64,000 nt of DNA. Origin: Phytophthora sp. 'mugwort' (lineage: Eukaryota > Oomycota > Peronosporomycetes > Peronosporales > Peronosporaceae). The notes beneath the pieces are model-generated. The model saw only the letters and a list, made by a program, of their open reading frames with translations, made no database searches and was not told where the DNA came from. Location of the stretch: positions 806,001 to 870,000 of the forward strand of contig JAUCEF010000017.1 in the NCBI GenBank assembly GCA_033558025.1, read 5' to 3'. Each line of letters opens with the position of its first letter. Position 1 is the first letter of the stretch. A program made the translations under genes and the position numbers. Shown here in pieces: positions 56,339 through 64,000 of this stretch.

Positions 56339-59300
56339 CTCCCACTCGCCGCATGCTGAGCGGTCTTGGTTCGGACGCCGCTCCCTGCGAGCAAGAACTG
56401 CAGTCTCTTCGTCCCGACCGCCTTCGTGAGCATGTCCGCCAGCTGACCTTCCGTCCCAACGTAGTCTACCGTGATGATGTCCCGGGCCATGTTCTCGCGG
56501 ATGAAGTGGTGCCTGATGTCGACGTGCTTGGTCCGCGCATTGTAACCGGCGTTGCTTGCTAGTGCAATGGCACCTTGGTTGTCCTCCCAGACTTGCGTCG
56601 CTCCCACTTGCTCATGACCCAGGTCCTTGAGCATCGCACGGGTCCATAGCACCTCCTGCGTGCACAGGCTTAACGCCATGTACTCCGCCTCCGCCGAGCT
56701 CAGCGCCACCGTGCGCTGGTACTTGGACTTGAAAACGACCGGCGCGCCGCCAATCATGATCATGATCCCGGATACCGAGCGGCGGTCGTCCAGATTGCTG
56801 CCCCAGTCCGCGTCCGTGTATGCCTCCAACACGACCTTGCCGTCGTTGCCGCTGTAGATGACCCCGAAGTCCTTCGTCGTCTTCAGGTAGCGGAGCACAC
56901 GAATGGCTGCCTTCCAGTGCTGCTGCCCAGGGTTCTGCAAGAACCGCGACAGCTGCGTGACGATATATGCCACGTCCGGCCGCGTGCAGGTCGTGATGTA
57001 CAACAAGCATCCGATCAAAGACCTGTACGGCTTGGACCTCATGTCCTCGCGCTCAGCGTTCGTGGTCGGCGATTGCATCTTCGTCAACTTCATGCCGGAC
57101 TCGCACGGGTTCACCACCGCTTTCGCGTCTTGCTGGTTGAACCGGTTCACGACGTCGTCGATGTAGCGCGTCTGCCTGATCATCAACGTGCCGGCCGTGT
57201 GGTCATGGTCCACCTCCATACCGAGGATGAACTTGACCTCGCCGAGCTCCTTCATCTTAAACGCGCTCTTCAACGCCATCTTGACCTCGTCAATCTCTTT
57301 GTTGGTCTTGGCGGCGATGATCATGTCGTCCACGTACAAGCAGACGTACACGTAGTTGTCCTTGGAGCCCTTCACGTAGACGCACTGGTCTGCCCCGCAA
57401 CTGCGGAAGCCGATCTTCATAAACACGGCGTGGATCGTCTGATGCCACGCGCTCGCGGCCTGCTTGAGGCCGTAGATCGCCTTGTCCAGCTTGCACATCA
57501 TGTTCTCCGCGTTCGTGATGCCGTACGGCACCTCCATGAACACTTGCTCCTTCAGATCACTGTTCAGGAACGCTGTGTCCGCGTCCAGCGGCTCTGTGAC
57601 GTAGGCCTTCGCCACCACCACCGACAGCACAACCCTGATCGAGTTCATGTTGGCGACGGGCGAGTACGTCTCGAAGAAGTCCACGCCGAACTTCTGCTTG
57701 AAGCCCTTCGCCACCAACCGGGCCTTGTACCGCACAACTCGGCCGTGCTCGTTCCGCTTCTTAGCGAACACCCATCGACACCCAATCGGCCGGGCGCCAG
57801 ACGTCCGTCGAACCAGCGTCCACGAGCCATTGTCCGCGTGCGCCTTCAACTCGGAGTTCATCGCCTTGATCCACTCCGACGCCTCGTTGCTCTTCATGGC
57901 CTGCTGGTACGTGGTAGGCGCGTCGTCAGCGTCTCCCACACTGGCAGCGTAAGCCAGTACCGCTTCGGCGAGCAGTCCGTCCTCGTCGACTCGAGGTCGC
58001 TTAGGCGACGGCGGCCAGAAGTGGTCGTCGTTGTCCGGGTCGTCCTCGTCGTTCACCTTGTACTCGTCTGCAACGTCTTGAAGAGCAAGGACTGAGTCAC
58101 GAGGGCGTCGGACTCGTTCGGGTTCCGGGTGGAATACAAGATTGTCACTGAAGGCTGCCCCTGGCGTCCTTCGGTATCTTGCCAGCTCATGCCTCGTCAA
58201 CTCGTCCGACTCAGCCTCGGACATCTCCGTGTCTTCCTCATGGCTCTCCTCCACCGATCCCATCGGCTCTTCAGTAGCGGGTTGGCGCTCTTGCTCGTGC
58301 TGCACGACGTCATCGACGTCCTCCGTCGAATGGATGACCGTCGTGCTCTCCGTCGGCGCCGAGTCGTAGATGCCGTCTACCTCGCGCTCGTCGAGCTTCA
58401 TCGACCTTGTCACCTTCACCTTGTTCGACTCCAAGTCGTACACGCGGTAGCCCTTCGAGTTCTCGGCGTACCCCAAGAACATGCACTTGAAGCTCTTCGG
58501 CTCCAACTTGGTGCGCTTTACCTTGTCGACGTGAGCGTACCCGACCGAGCCGAACACGCGCAAGTGGTCCAGTCGCGGCTTGCCCCTGAACGCCAACTCG
58601 TACGGCGTCCTGCTCGAGTGCGTAATGGTCGTGGACCGGTTAATCAGGTACACCGACGTACTGACCGCCTCGGCCCACCATATCGTTGAGATAGCCTTGT
58701 AATACAACATGCTGCGGGCCTTCTCCATGATCGTGCGGTTCATGCGCTCCGCCACGCCGTTCTGCTGCGGGCTGTAAGGCACGGTCTTCTGGTGAACGAT
58801 CCCGTTCAACGCGCACAACCTGTCCATCTCCTTGTTGACGAACTCCGTGCCGTTGTCCGAGCGCAGGCACTTGATGCGCTCTCCCCACTGGTTCTCGTAC
58901 AAGTTCATGAACGTCTTGAACTTGACGGGCACCTCACTCTTCTTGGTGATGAAGTACGCCACCACGTACTTGGAGTAGTCATCCACAAACGTGAGCACGT
59001 ACCGGGCCCCGCCCTTAGACTTCGTCTTCATGGGCCCCATGACGTCCGTGTGCACCAACTGCAACACCTTCGTCGTCTTCGACAGCGATCGAGACGGGAA
59101 GTTCGCGACCGTCTGTTTGCCCTTCATGCAGCCCCCGCACAGCGTCATGGACTTGCGGTCCAATGTGGGCATGCCAGTGGTGGCGTTCTGCGTCTTCGCC
59201 AGCGCGTCCTTGTTCAAGTGGCCCATGCGCGCATGCCACAACTCCCACTCACTGTCGACTCCGGCGTACTCCACGTAGTGCGCCATGTCCTTCTCGCAGT

Positions 59301-59523
59301 CGAGCACGTAGGCCTTGCCGACCTTCTTGCCCAACGCGATCGCCTTGGACTTGTTCCAGATCGTACACGACTTCTTCTGAAACTCCACGCTCATGCCGCG
59401 CTCCGCCAGCCTGCTGACAGACAACAGCTGCCGGTCCAGCCCGGGGATGTACATCACATCGACCATCTTAATGCGCGTGCCGTCGATGCCCGTCAGGCGC
59501 ACCGACCCCGTTCCCACCACCAA
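56305..59523 (-). CDS. Copia pol: protease remainder, integrase, reverse transcriptase, RNase H
   Basis: An open frame of 1072 codons. Order: end of the protease (IDGTRIKMVDVMYIPGLDRQL), GAG-pre-integrase (HARMGHLNKDALAK ... CGGCMKGKQ), integrase core with HTDVMGPM, RSDNGTEFVN and NGVAERMNRT, reverse transcriptase (FLNSDLKEQVFMEVPYG, YVDDMIIAA) and RNase H (DADWGSNLDDRRSVSG, ALSSAEAEYMALS). All catalytic motifs look intact. The 5' end is cut off by a frame change at a run of nine T (coding strand) at 59522-59530, where the protease crosses from the gag frame. Such a homopolymer difference may be a sequencing error, so this copy may be nearly functional. Confidence 0.92.
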   Translation of the reverse strand: MVVGTGSVRLTGIDGTRIKMVDVMYIPGLDRQLLSVSRLAERGMSVEFQKKSCTIWNKSKAIALGKKVGKAYVLDCEKDMAHYVEYAGVDSEWELWHARMGHLNKDALAKTQNATTGMPTLDRKSMTLCGGCMKGKQTVANFPSRSLSKTTKVLQLVHTDVMGPMKTKSKGGARYVLTFVDDYSKYVVAYFITKKSEVPVKFKTFMNLYENQWGERIKCLRSDNGTEFVNKEMDRLCALNGIVHQKTVPYSPQQNGVAERMNRTIMEKARSMLYYKAISTIWWAEAVSTSVYLINRSTTITHSSRTPYELAFRGKPRLDHLRVFGSVGYAHVDKVKRTKLEPKSFKCMFLGYAENSKGYRVYDLESNKVKVTRSMKLDEREVDGIYDSAPTESTTVIHSTEDVDDVVQHEQERQPATEEPMGSVEESHEEDTEMSEAESDELTRHELARYRRTPGAAFSDNLVFHPEPERVRRPRDSVLALQDVADEYKVNDEDDPDNDDHFWPPSPKRPRVDEDGLLAEAVLAYAASVGDADDAPTTYQQAMKSNEASEWIKAMNSELKAHADNGSWTLVRRTSGARPIGCRWVFAKKRNEHGRVVRYKARLVAKGFKQKFGVDFFETYSPVANMNSIRVVLSVVVAKAYVTEPLDADTAFLNSDLKEQVFMEVPYGITNAENMMCKLDKAIYGLKQAASAWHQTIHAVFMKIGFRSCGADQCVYVKGSKDNYVYVCLYVDDMIIAAKTNKEIDEVKMALKSAFKMKELGEVKFILGMEVDHDHTAGTLMIRQTRYIDDVVNRFNQQDAKAVVNPCESGMKLTKMQSPTTNAEREDMRSKPYRSLIGCLLYITTCTRPDVAYIVTQLSRFLQNPGQQHWKAAIRVLRYLKTTKDFGVIYSGNDGKVVLEAYTDADWGSNLDDRRSVSGIMIMIGGAPVVFKSKYQRTVALSSAEAEYMALSLCTQEVLWTRAMLKDLGHEQVGATQVWEDNQGAIALASNAGYNARTKHVDIRHHFIRENMARDIITVDYVGTEGQLADMLTKAVGTKRLQFLLAGSGVRTKTAQHAASGSVDVCAVYAKR

Positions 59524-60445
59524 AAAAAAAGGATCTTCTTGCCGTCCGCGATGGTCACCTCGACGTCCGAGTCGAGGTCCTTGTACTCAAACAAGTCGTT
59601 GCGGTGAGGCGTCATGTGCGCCGTCGCACCGCTGTCGATCAGCCACCCAGCCGACCGACTCTTCCCAACGGCGAAGACCGCGTCGTCGTCGTTGTTGCCC
59701 GCGTTCGGGTCCGGGCAGTCCCGCTTCATGTGGCCCATCTGGCCGCAGTTGAAGCACTTGCCCTTGAAACCGCCGTTCTTCCTTGAACCGAAGGCCTTGC
59801 TGCCCTTGCCGCCCCTGAAGGTTTTCGCGCCTTTGAACTTACTGCCGTTCGCAGTAGCCTTTAGCGCGCGCTCAGTGCCTTCCTTCTTTTTGTCGAGGCG
59901 CTCGTACTCCTTGAGTAGCTTCTCCTTCACCTCGATCAACGTGAAGTCTTTCACGTTCTCCACGATCGAGCAGATCAACTCGTACTCCGTGGGCAGACTG
60001 CTCAGCAGGATGACCAGCTGACGAGCTCGTCCAGCGGTTCTCCGAGCGTCTGCAGACCCACGATGAGCTCGTCGAAGTCGTCCAGGTGCTTGGCCATGGT
60101 CACGCCGCCCTCCATCTTGAACTCGTGGAGGCGACGGGTCATCGTCACCCGGTTGTGCATGGTCGTCCGGTTGTAGAAGTCGCGCAACGTGTTCCAGGCC
60201 ATGATGGCCGACGTCGCCGAGCGGATCTTCGTGTGGTGCTCCACCGCCACACCTTGGGCGATGAGCCCGAGCGCCTTCATGTCATTGAGCAGCCACGCCT
60301 CCGTCATCTCCGACGGGTCCTTCACCAACTGTACGTGCGCCAACAGCCCCTTCCTCGCCAGCGTCATCCGCATGGCGAACTCCCAGTGGAAGTAGTTGTC
60401 GCTTCCCAGGATGACTTCAGCTTTCTTGGCGGACGTGGTGGTCAT
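59493..60445 (-). CDS. Copia gag with zinc knuckle and protease start, one frame change
   Basis: The likely start is the Met at 60445, in a good context (GCCATGAC), although the frame opens to 60520 inside the LTR. The N-part has LGSDNYFHWEFAMRMTL, the UBN2-type gag domain (NTLRDFYNRTTMHNRVTM). Near 60015-60030 a one-base change moves the frame. The second piece (59493-59978) contains VENVKDFTLIEVKEKLL, a Lys-rich linker, zinc knuckle CFNCGQMGHMKRDC and the protease active site WLIDSGATAHMT. It then leaves the frame at the T run. Confidence 0.88.
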
Positions 60446-60489
60446 GGCGGTACTGAAGCTTGGTCTTGAGCGTCTTGCGGCTGTTAACC

Positions 60490-60777
60490 TGTTGAAATGC
60501 TCTTGTTGGTTTGAGGGCAAATGCCGAAGTGAGTTCTATTGTCTCCTTACTCTTGCTAACCTGCTTCTACTTACCTTGTGTCCCAGGAGTAAATCGGAAT
60601 ATCGACCAATCCGATCCATCCACGTGTTCTCAACTGCCCCCCCCCCCTTTTTCAGCACAACGCCATTGCGTGAGCTCGCATGCATTGCGTCATCGCTGCA
60701 TGTGCCCGCACGCATCGTGTCATCACTGCGCATGGGCATGACGTCACCGCTTCGCATATACGGCGCACACATCAACA
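60490..60777 (-). repeat. Copia 5' LTR, 288 bp
   Basis: The right copy, 5' for this - strand element. Followed on - by GGTTAACAGCCGC, the region where a primer binding site would lie. Confidence 0.95.
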
Positions 60778-61230
60778 CTCCTCAATGGCGTGAGACAAAT
60801 TGTCGAAATAGTACCGCACTGTCTGCTCATTTGATCAAGCCGCGCGCTTTGCGTCCAATATCTGCCCTTTCCGGGACGAATAGTGTTGCTGTGCTTCTTG
60901 GCCCACGATAGACCCCTTAAGGCCGGGAAAGTTGTCCGGCACGGGCTTCAGCGACGTTGCCAAACTGCTTAGCGAACGAGGTCGCGAAACGGCACTGTCC
61001 CAATGCACATGCCTCTTGTAGCACGGGTACTCGATGGCTTCAAGCAGACCGGCGTCAACTTCTCGGAGATGTACAGTAATTGGGGGCCGCTCCTGCGGGA
61101 GACGGGCAGGACGCCACGAAGACGCAGGCATAGCGACTCCCGCGTAACGCCGAAACGCTCCGCTGCCTCACGAATACACATACCAGCGTTTACAGGGGGT
61201 AGCGGCAATAGGCACAGGGTAACAAAGCAT
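60778..61230 (-). pseudogene. pogo-like transposase remnant 3, N-terminal part
   Basis: Read right to left: a helix-turn-helix (AGMCIREAAERFGVTRESLCLRL) at about 61110-61185, then frame changes, with VDAGLLEAIEY near 61020-61060. The last codons before the Copia duplication read DNLSHAIEE, continuing in frame into ELGIAYEPSR at 56047. Together with 54885-56047 this is one transposase gene split by Copia. Confidence 0.75.
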
Positions 61231-61459
61231 ATTTCTCAAATCACATAAATATGTGATTCTGCAGGACCTCGATATAAGTATTGAGCTAGTCACATCGATC
61301 TGGCCTTCACTCTGAAACCGCTCTTAGATTTAAGTTTCCCGCCCACAATTCACACGAGCACGAGCCATCATGCACTGCGTGTGTCCGACCAAGAGCCCAG
61401 CCCACATCTGCGTGGACACAATGCGTTGTGTCTCTCTGCCCAAGCGCGTCCGCCTGACG

Positions 61460-62587
61460 ATGTTCCAGCAGCTCCAGGTCTGCCGGCAGCATGCCAAGCA
61501 GCCACACAGGAAGCTGAGCATCTGGGCGTAGTCCGAGTTCGGTTTGCCAATGCCGCCCTCCCTCTCCGCCCTCTCAAGATGCTCAAGAGAGAGGCACAGT
61601 TGCGCCAGACGCCGCCCGACTTCCTGTGCAACAAGAAATCTCTGTCATCAACCCGTGTGCTGCTGGAGACGTTCGTGGTGGAGACGGTGTTGAATTTTGA
61701 GTTGCAGAGGAAGCTCTGTCGGGGGGGCTGCGTTGGCTTGCAAGGGAGTACGCCGACTTCCTCGGCATCCCGGTTGAACAGCAGCCCAAGTTTACAAGGA
61801 ATGGATGGCAGCATCACCTGATGCCCCGCTACGGCCTGAAGAATCGCCGCGGCCATGGTGAAATTGGGTCGGTGGATATGGACGCTGCCCGCCAAAACGC
61901 GCTAGAGTTACGTTCAGAAATAGGCCGCTTCCATCGGATGAAGCGGCCTTTTTCTTCAGGCAGACGCCCAAGTACTCCATTACGCCGAAGGAGGCATTGT
62001 GTCTAAAACAGAAGAAAGATCGGCTCACGATGGCTGTGGCCACGAACAGCTCGGGCACTGAGAAGATGCCTTTGGTGTTCTTGGGGAAGGCCAAAAAACC
62101 TCGATGGCTCGACGACAAGCCAGCTTCAGCCGTCTATGACGGTACGGCGAATAGGGGAATGACGGTGAAGCTCTTCCGATAGTGGCTGGAGAAGGTGGAC
62201 AAAGTGATGGTGGAGAAGGGTTGGGAAATCCTGCCGCTGCTGGGCAATGCTCCGGTGCACAAGTTGCCGGAGGAGCCGCTGACCAACATCACGGTCAAAA
62301 TGTTGCCGCCGAACGCTACCGCAATGCTTCAGCCCATGGACCAAGGGGTCATTGCATGGCTGAAGCAGCTGTTCATTGCAGCGCGCACACAAGAAGCAGC
62401 GCTTCGTCACCTTGATGGTGACCCAGACCCGTACGATATTTCGCCAGCCGATGCGCTGGAGTGGATCTGCTACGCGTGGAAAGAGATGCTTGTTGAGGAC
62501 GTCAAGAAGTACTGGAAGCACTCTGGGCTGTACGTCGACAGACTGGAGATCGTCGATCTGCTTAATCCGATTGAAATACGTACTTAA
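61460..62587 (+). pseudogene. pogo-like transposase remnant 4 (Tigger/Jerky-like)
   Basis: The N-terminal part reads MLKREAQLRQTPPDFL and NGWQHHLMPRYGLKNRRGHGE in changing frames (61560-61860). The catalytic region reads KKDRLTMAVATNSSGTEKMP (61997-62182), then LLGNAPVHKLPEEPLTNITV, where the second catalytic Asp of LLDNAPSH-type motifs is Gly, then LPPNATAMLQPMDQGVIAWL with the third Asp. The long frame 62195-62587 ends in the usual DALEWICYAWKEM helix. A stop at 62180-62182 and frame changes upstream inactivate it. Confidence 0.82.
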
Positions 62588-62596
62588 TACGTATCA

Positions 62597-63147
62597 ATGT
62601 TGGTATAAACATAAGTACTTTTCATGCTCTGCCAGATCTGATTTGTCTTCTGTATAGTATGGCCCTTCAGTACTTGAATCGTTGAACCTGTGACTATTGC
62701 CGCTACTCGCTGTACATCATCAATAGCACGCTGGTAGCGCTCAGCCTTAGGTACATCGGAGTAGTCGGGGCGGTAGTGCTGCAGCATGTTGGTCGGGCCA
62801 TTGCAACTGAATACTGGTCGCATTGTAGCTCAGGGGACAGGGGTTGTTTGTGAGGGGGCTCTTACTTTTGCGAAATGACTCTCTCAGGTACGAGGGAGGG
62901 CTCAAAATGCGCGACAGGCGTCCTCGCTTCCTGGCCAGTGAAACCGGCGTTGAAAGACGCGTTTTGCTGATGTTGTGAACTGCTGGACACAGGGCCTCCC
63001 TTGATTTGTATACTTCGTCGAAACCGTAATAGTGTCCCGACCACCTACCTGTCCAGCGCGGATACCACCGCCGGAGATCGGATCGCACAGGGAGCTCGTC
63101 GATGGAATAGGAGATAGGACCAGAGACGTTACTGACCGCAACCACGC
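62597..63147 (-). pseudogene. Internal 5' region of an LTR element (gag-like, unrecognised)
   Basis: Directly inside the LTR at 63148-63509 on the - strand. A frame running right from the LTR edge reads VSGPISYSIDELPVRSD and RRWYPRWTGRW. A second - frame (62584-62823) has DVPKAERYQRAIDDVQRV. Position after the LTR suggests leader or gag. The first bases, GCGTGGTTGCGGTCAG, could include a primer binding site. I do not recognise the protein. Confidence 0.4.
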
Positions 63148-63509
63148 TGTAACGAGGTTAACTGAAGAGTGACGTGGCACTCTTCATGTGTACCTAAGTA
63201 CCCTAAGTGATGTAGCCAACATTACTATGACGTCACGGTAACGACGTCACGGATAGGTACCACATATATGGCACAAAGACCTCAGAGCCACCCAATAGGA
63301 TAATATCTAGGGTACTTTATAAGTGACTAATAGTTAGTATGTAGACGCGTTAAAAAAGGGTCACCTATAAATATATTCAGTCTTAATTTCTACCTAATTT
63401 TGGTAACAGTCCCACAGGCCAGGGACTAGTGAACTGCCGTCCACTGAGAGTTTGTATACTCTCTGGAAGTCACAATTCCTGTGCGCAAGGTGTCGTAGCC
63501 CCCATCACA
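63148..63509 (-). repeat. LTR, 362 bp, inverted relative of the LTR at 29961
   Basis: On - it starts TGTGATGGGGG and ends CCTCGTTACA, and aligns end to end with 29961-30325 with scattered differences. Its internal element lies to the left on -. No partner LTR is seen, so the element is truncated or the LTR is nearly solo. Confidence 0.75.
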
Positions 63510-64000
63510 CATGCTCACGACTAGCACGGATGGTGTGCCTGTAGGCGGGGAAGCGACGATGAGAATATGCAAAGAAATAATCACAAATTGTACTCACCCG
63601 TGATAGCACAAGATCAGACAGACGTATATCCAGGGCAATGCATCAAAAACTGGGAAGCCTTGAGCCATGATGCTGCAACTGCGCTCGCGGGGCTTGCATG
63701 GACGCGAAAACGACGAGTGGTGGGCTCAACCCATGGGTTGAGCAGATCGTCCTACGCGTAAAACATCAAGCGCTCTCGGCGTACAATCCGGTCTCAGCTA
63801 GACTGACATGTCCACATTCGACATGCCCTCGGATAGGCAAAGTTGACTACACCAATTTCCTGGACGTGCCCGGCGGCAACACGCTACGCAACCTACTGCT
63901 GAAGCGGTGGGAATCCGCGGGCCCATAGCTGGCTGAATATGAGAGCGCGGTGTTCTCATTACAAATCCAGAGACTCCAGGATGGATACCCAAGTGACCTT
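63510..64000. other. Right edge, no gene recognised
   Basis: Open frames on + (63567-63761, 63698-63928) show no domain I recognise. DVPGGNTLRNLLLKRWESAG is the most protein-like stretch. Confidence 0.35.

Larger units (their letters stand above)
56048..60777 (-). mobile_element. Complete, recent Copia retrotransposon
   Basis: Two LTRs (56048-56338 and 60490-60777) start TGTTGA and end TCAACA. They are identical except in one C/T tract (15 C + 4 T against 11 C + 5 T). Five-bp target duplication CTCCT at 56043-56047 and 60778-60782. A polypurine tract GAGTGGGAG on - directly precedes the 3' LTR. Gag-pol fills the interior, with two apparent frame changes. Near-identical LTRs mean a very recent insertion. 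Confidence 0.95.

Noticed and set aside
56917..58095. A 392-codon open frame on + opposite Copia pol, and a 271-codon one at 58792-59607
   Set aside because: Arg/His/Val/Leu-rich antisense translations of a well-supported pol gene with high GC third positions; no domain.
29961..63509. The two related LTRs as the ends of one giant element
   Set aside because: They are in inverted orientation, their inner flanks are unrelated, and several independent elements with their own target duplications lie between them.
1..64000. CRISPR arrays, bacterial operons or ribosome binding sites
   Set aside because: Introns, oomycete-type promoter motifs and eukaryotic mobile elements show a eukaryotic nuclear sequence; no regularly spaced short repeats were seen.

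Overview
The window looks like nuclear DNA of a Phytophthora-type oomycete. The evidence is short introns (61-81 bp) in a tubulin-folding cofactor D gene, initiator-like sites upstream of both host genes, a disrupted Crinkler (CRN) effector gene, chromodomain-bearing Gypsy elements, Copia elements and several pogo-like transposases. It is a gene-sparse, repeat-dense tract: only two apparently intact host genes lie in 64 kb, a convergent pair at 3.0-10.3 kb, tubulin-folding cofactor D on + and a membrane-protein/phospholipase-D-like fusion on -.

Layout. 1-2.0 kb: a - strand Copia fragment running off the left edge. 3.0-10.3 kb: the two host genes. 11.9-24.6 kb: a graveyard of Copia and Gypsy fragments in both orientations, with an LTR and a tRNA-Ile-like sequence at about 17.4 kb. 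24.6-26.2 kb: a broken ORF joining a chromodomain-like segment to a C-H-D segment resembling a cysteine peptidase. 28.0-29.4 kb: a possible non-autonomous DNA transposon. 30-31.8 kb: an LTR and a gag remnant. 32.0-33.7 and 35.6-37.0 kb: two pogo-like transposase pseudogenes.

The main discovery is at 37,083-54,189: a 17.1-kb Polinton/Maverick (polintovirus-like) element. It has inverted terminal repeats of about 190 bp starting AGTAGTATATACT and a perfect 6-bp target duplication, TACATG. It carries a protein-primed family B DNA polymerase with an HNH-like insertion, a retroviral-type integrase with a C-terminal chromodomain, an adenain-like maturation protease, double-jelly-roll major capsid and penton-like proteins, a minor virion protein, a phage-like fibre ending in a Peptidase_S74 intramolecular chaperone domain, and a protein with ExoX-C-like repeats. 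Nearly every large gene is broken by stops or frameshifts, and no packaging ATPase is visible. Just inside the left repeat lies a CRN effector pseudogene, so a virus-like element contains a host-effector-type gene.

54.9-61.2 kb: a - strand pogo-like transposase split by a complete, very young Copia element (56,048-60,777). Its LTRs are identical except for one C/T tract and it is flanked by the 5-bp duplication CTCCT. 61.4-62.6 kb: another pogo-like pseudogene, on +. 63.1-63.5 kb: an LTR related to the one at 30 kb, in the opposite orientation. All calls come from reading the sequence and its translations; no database search was possible.
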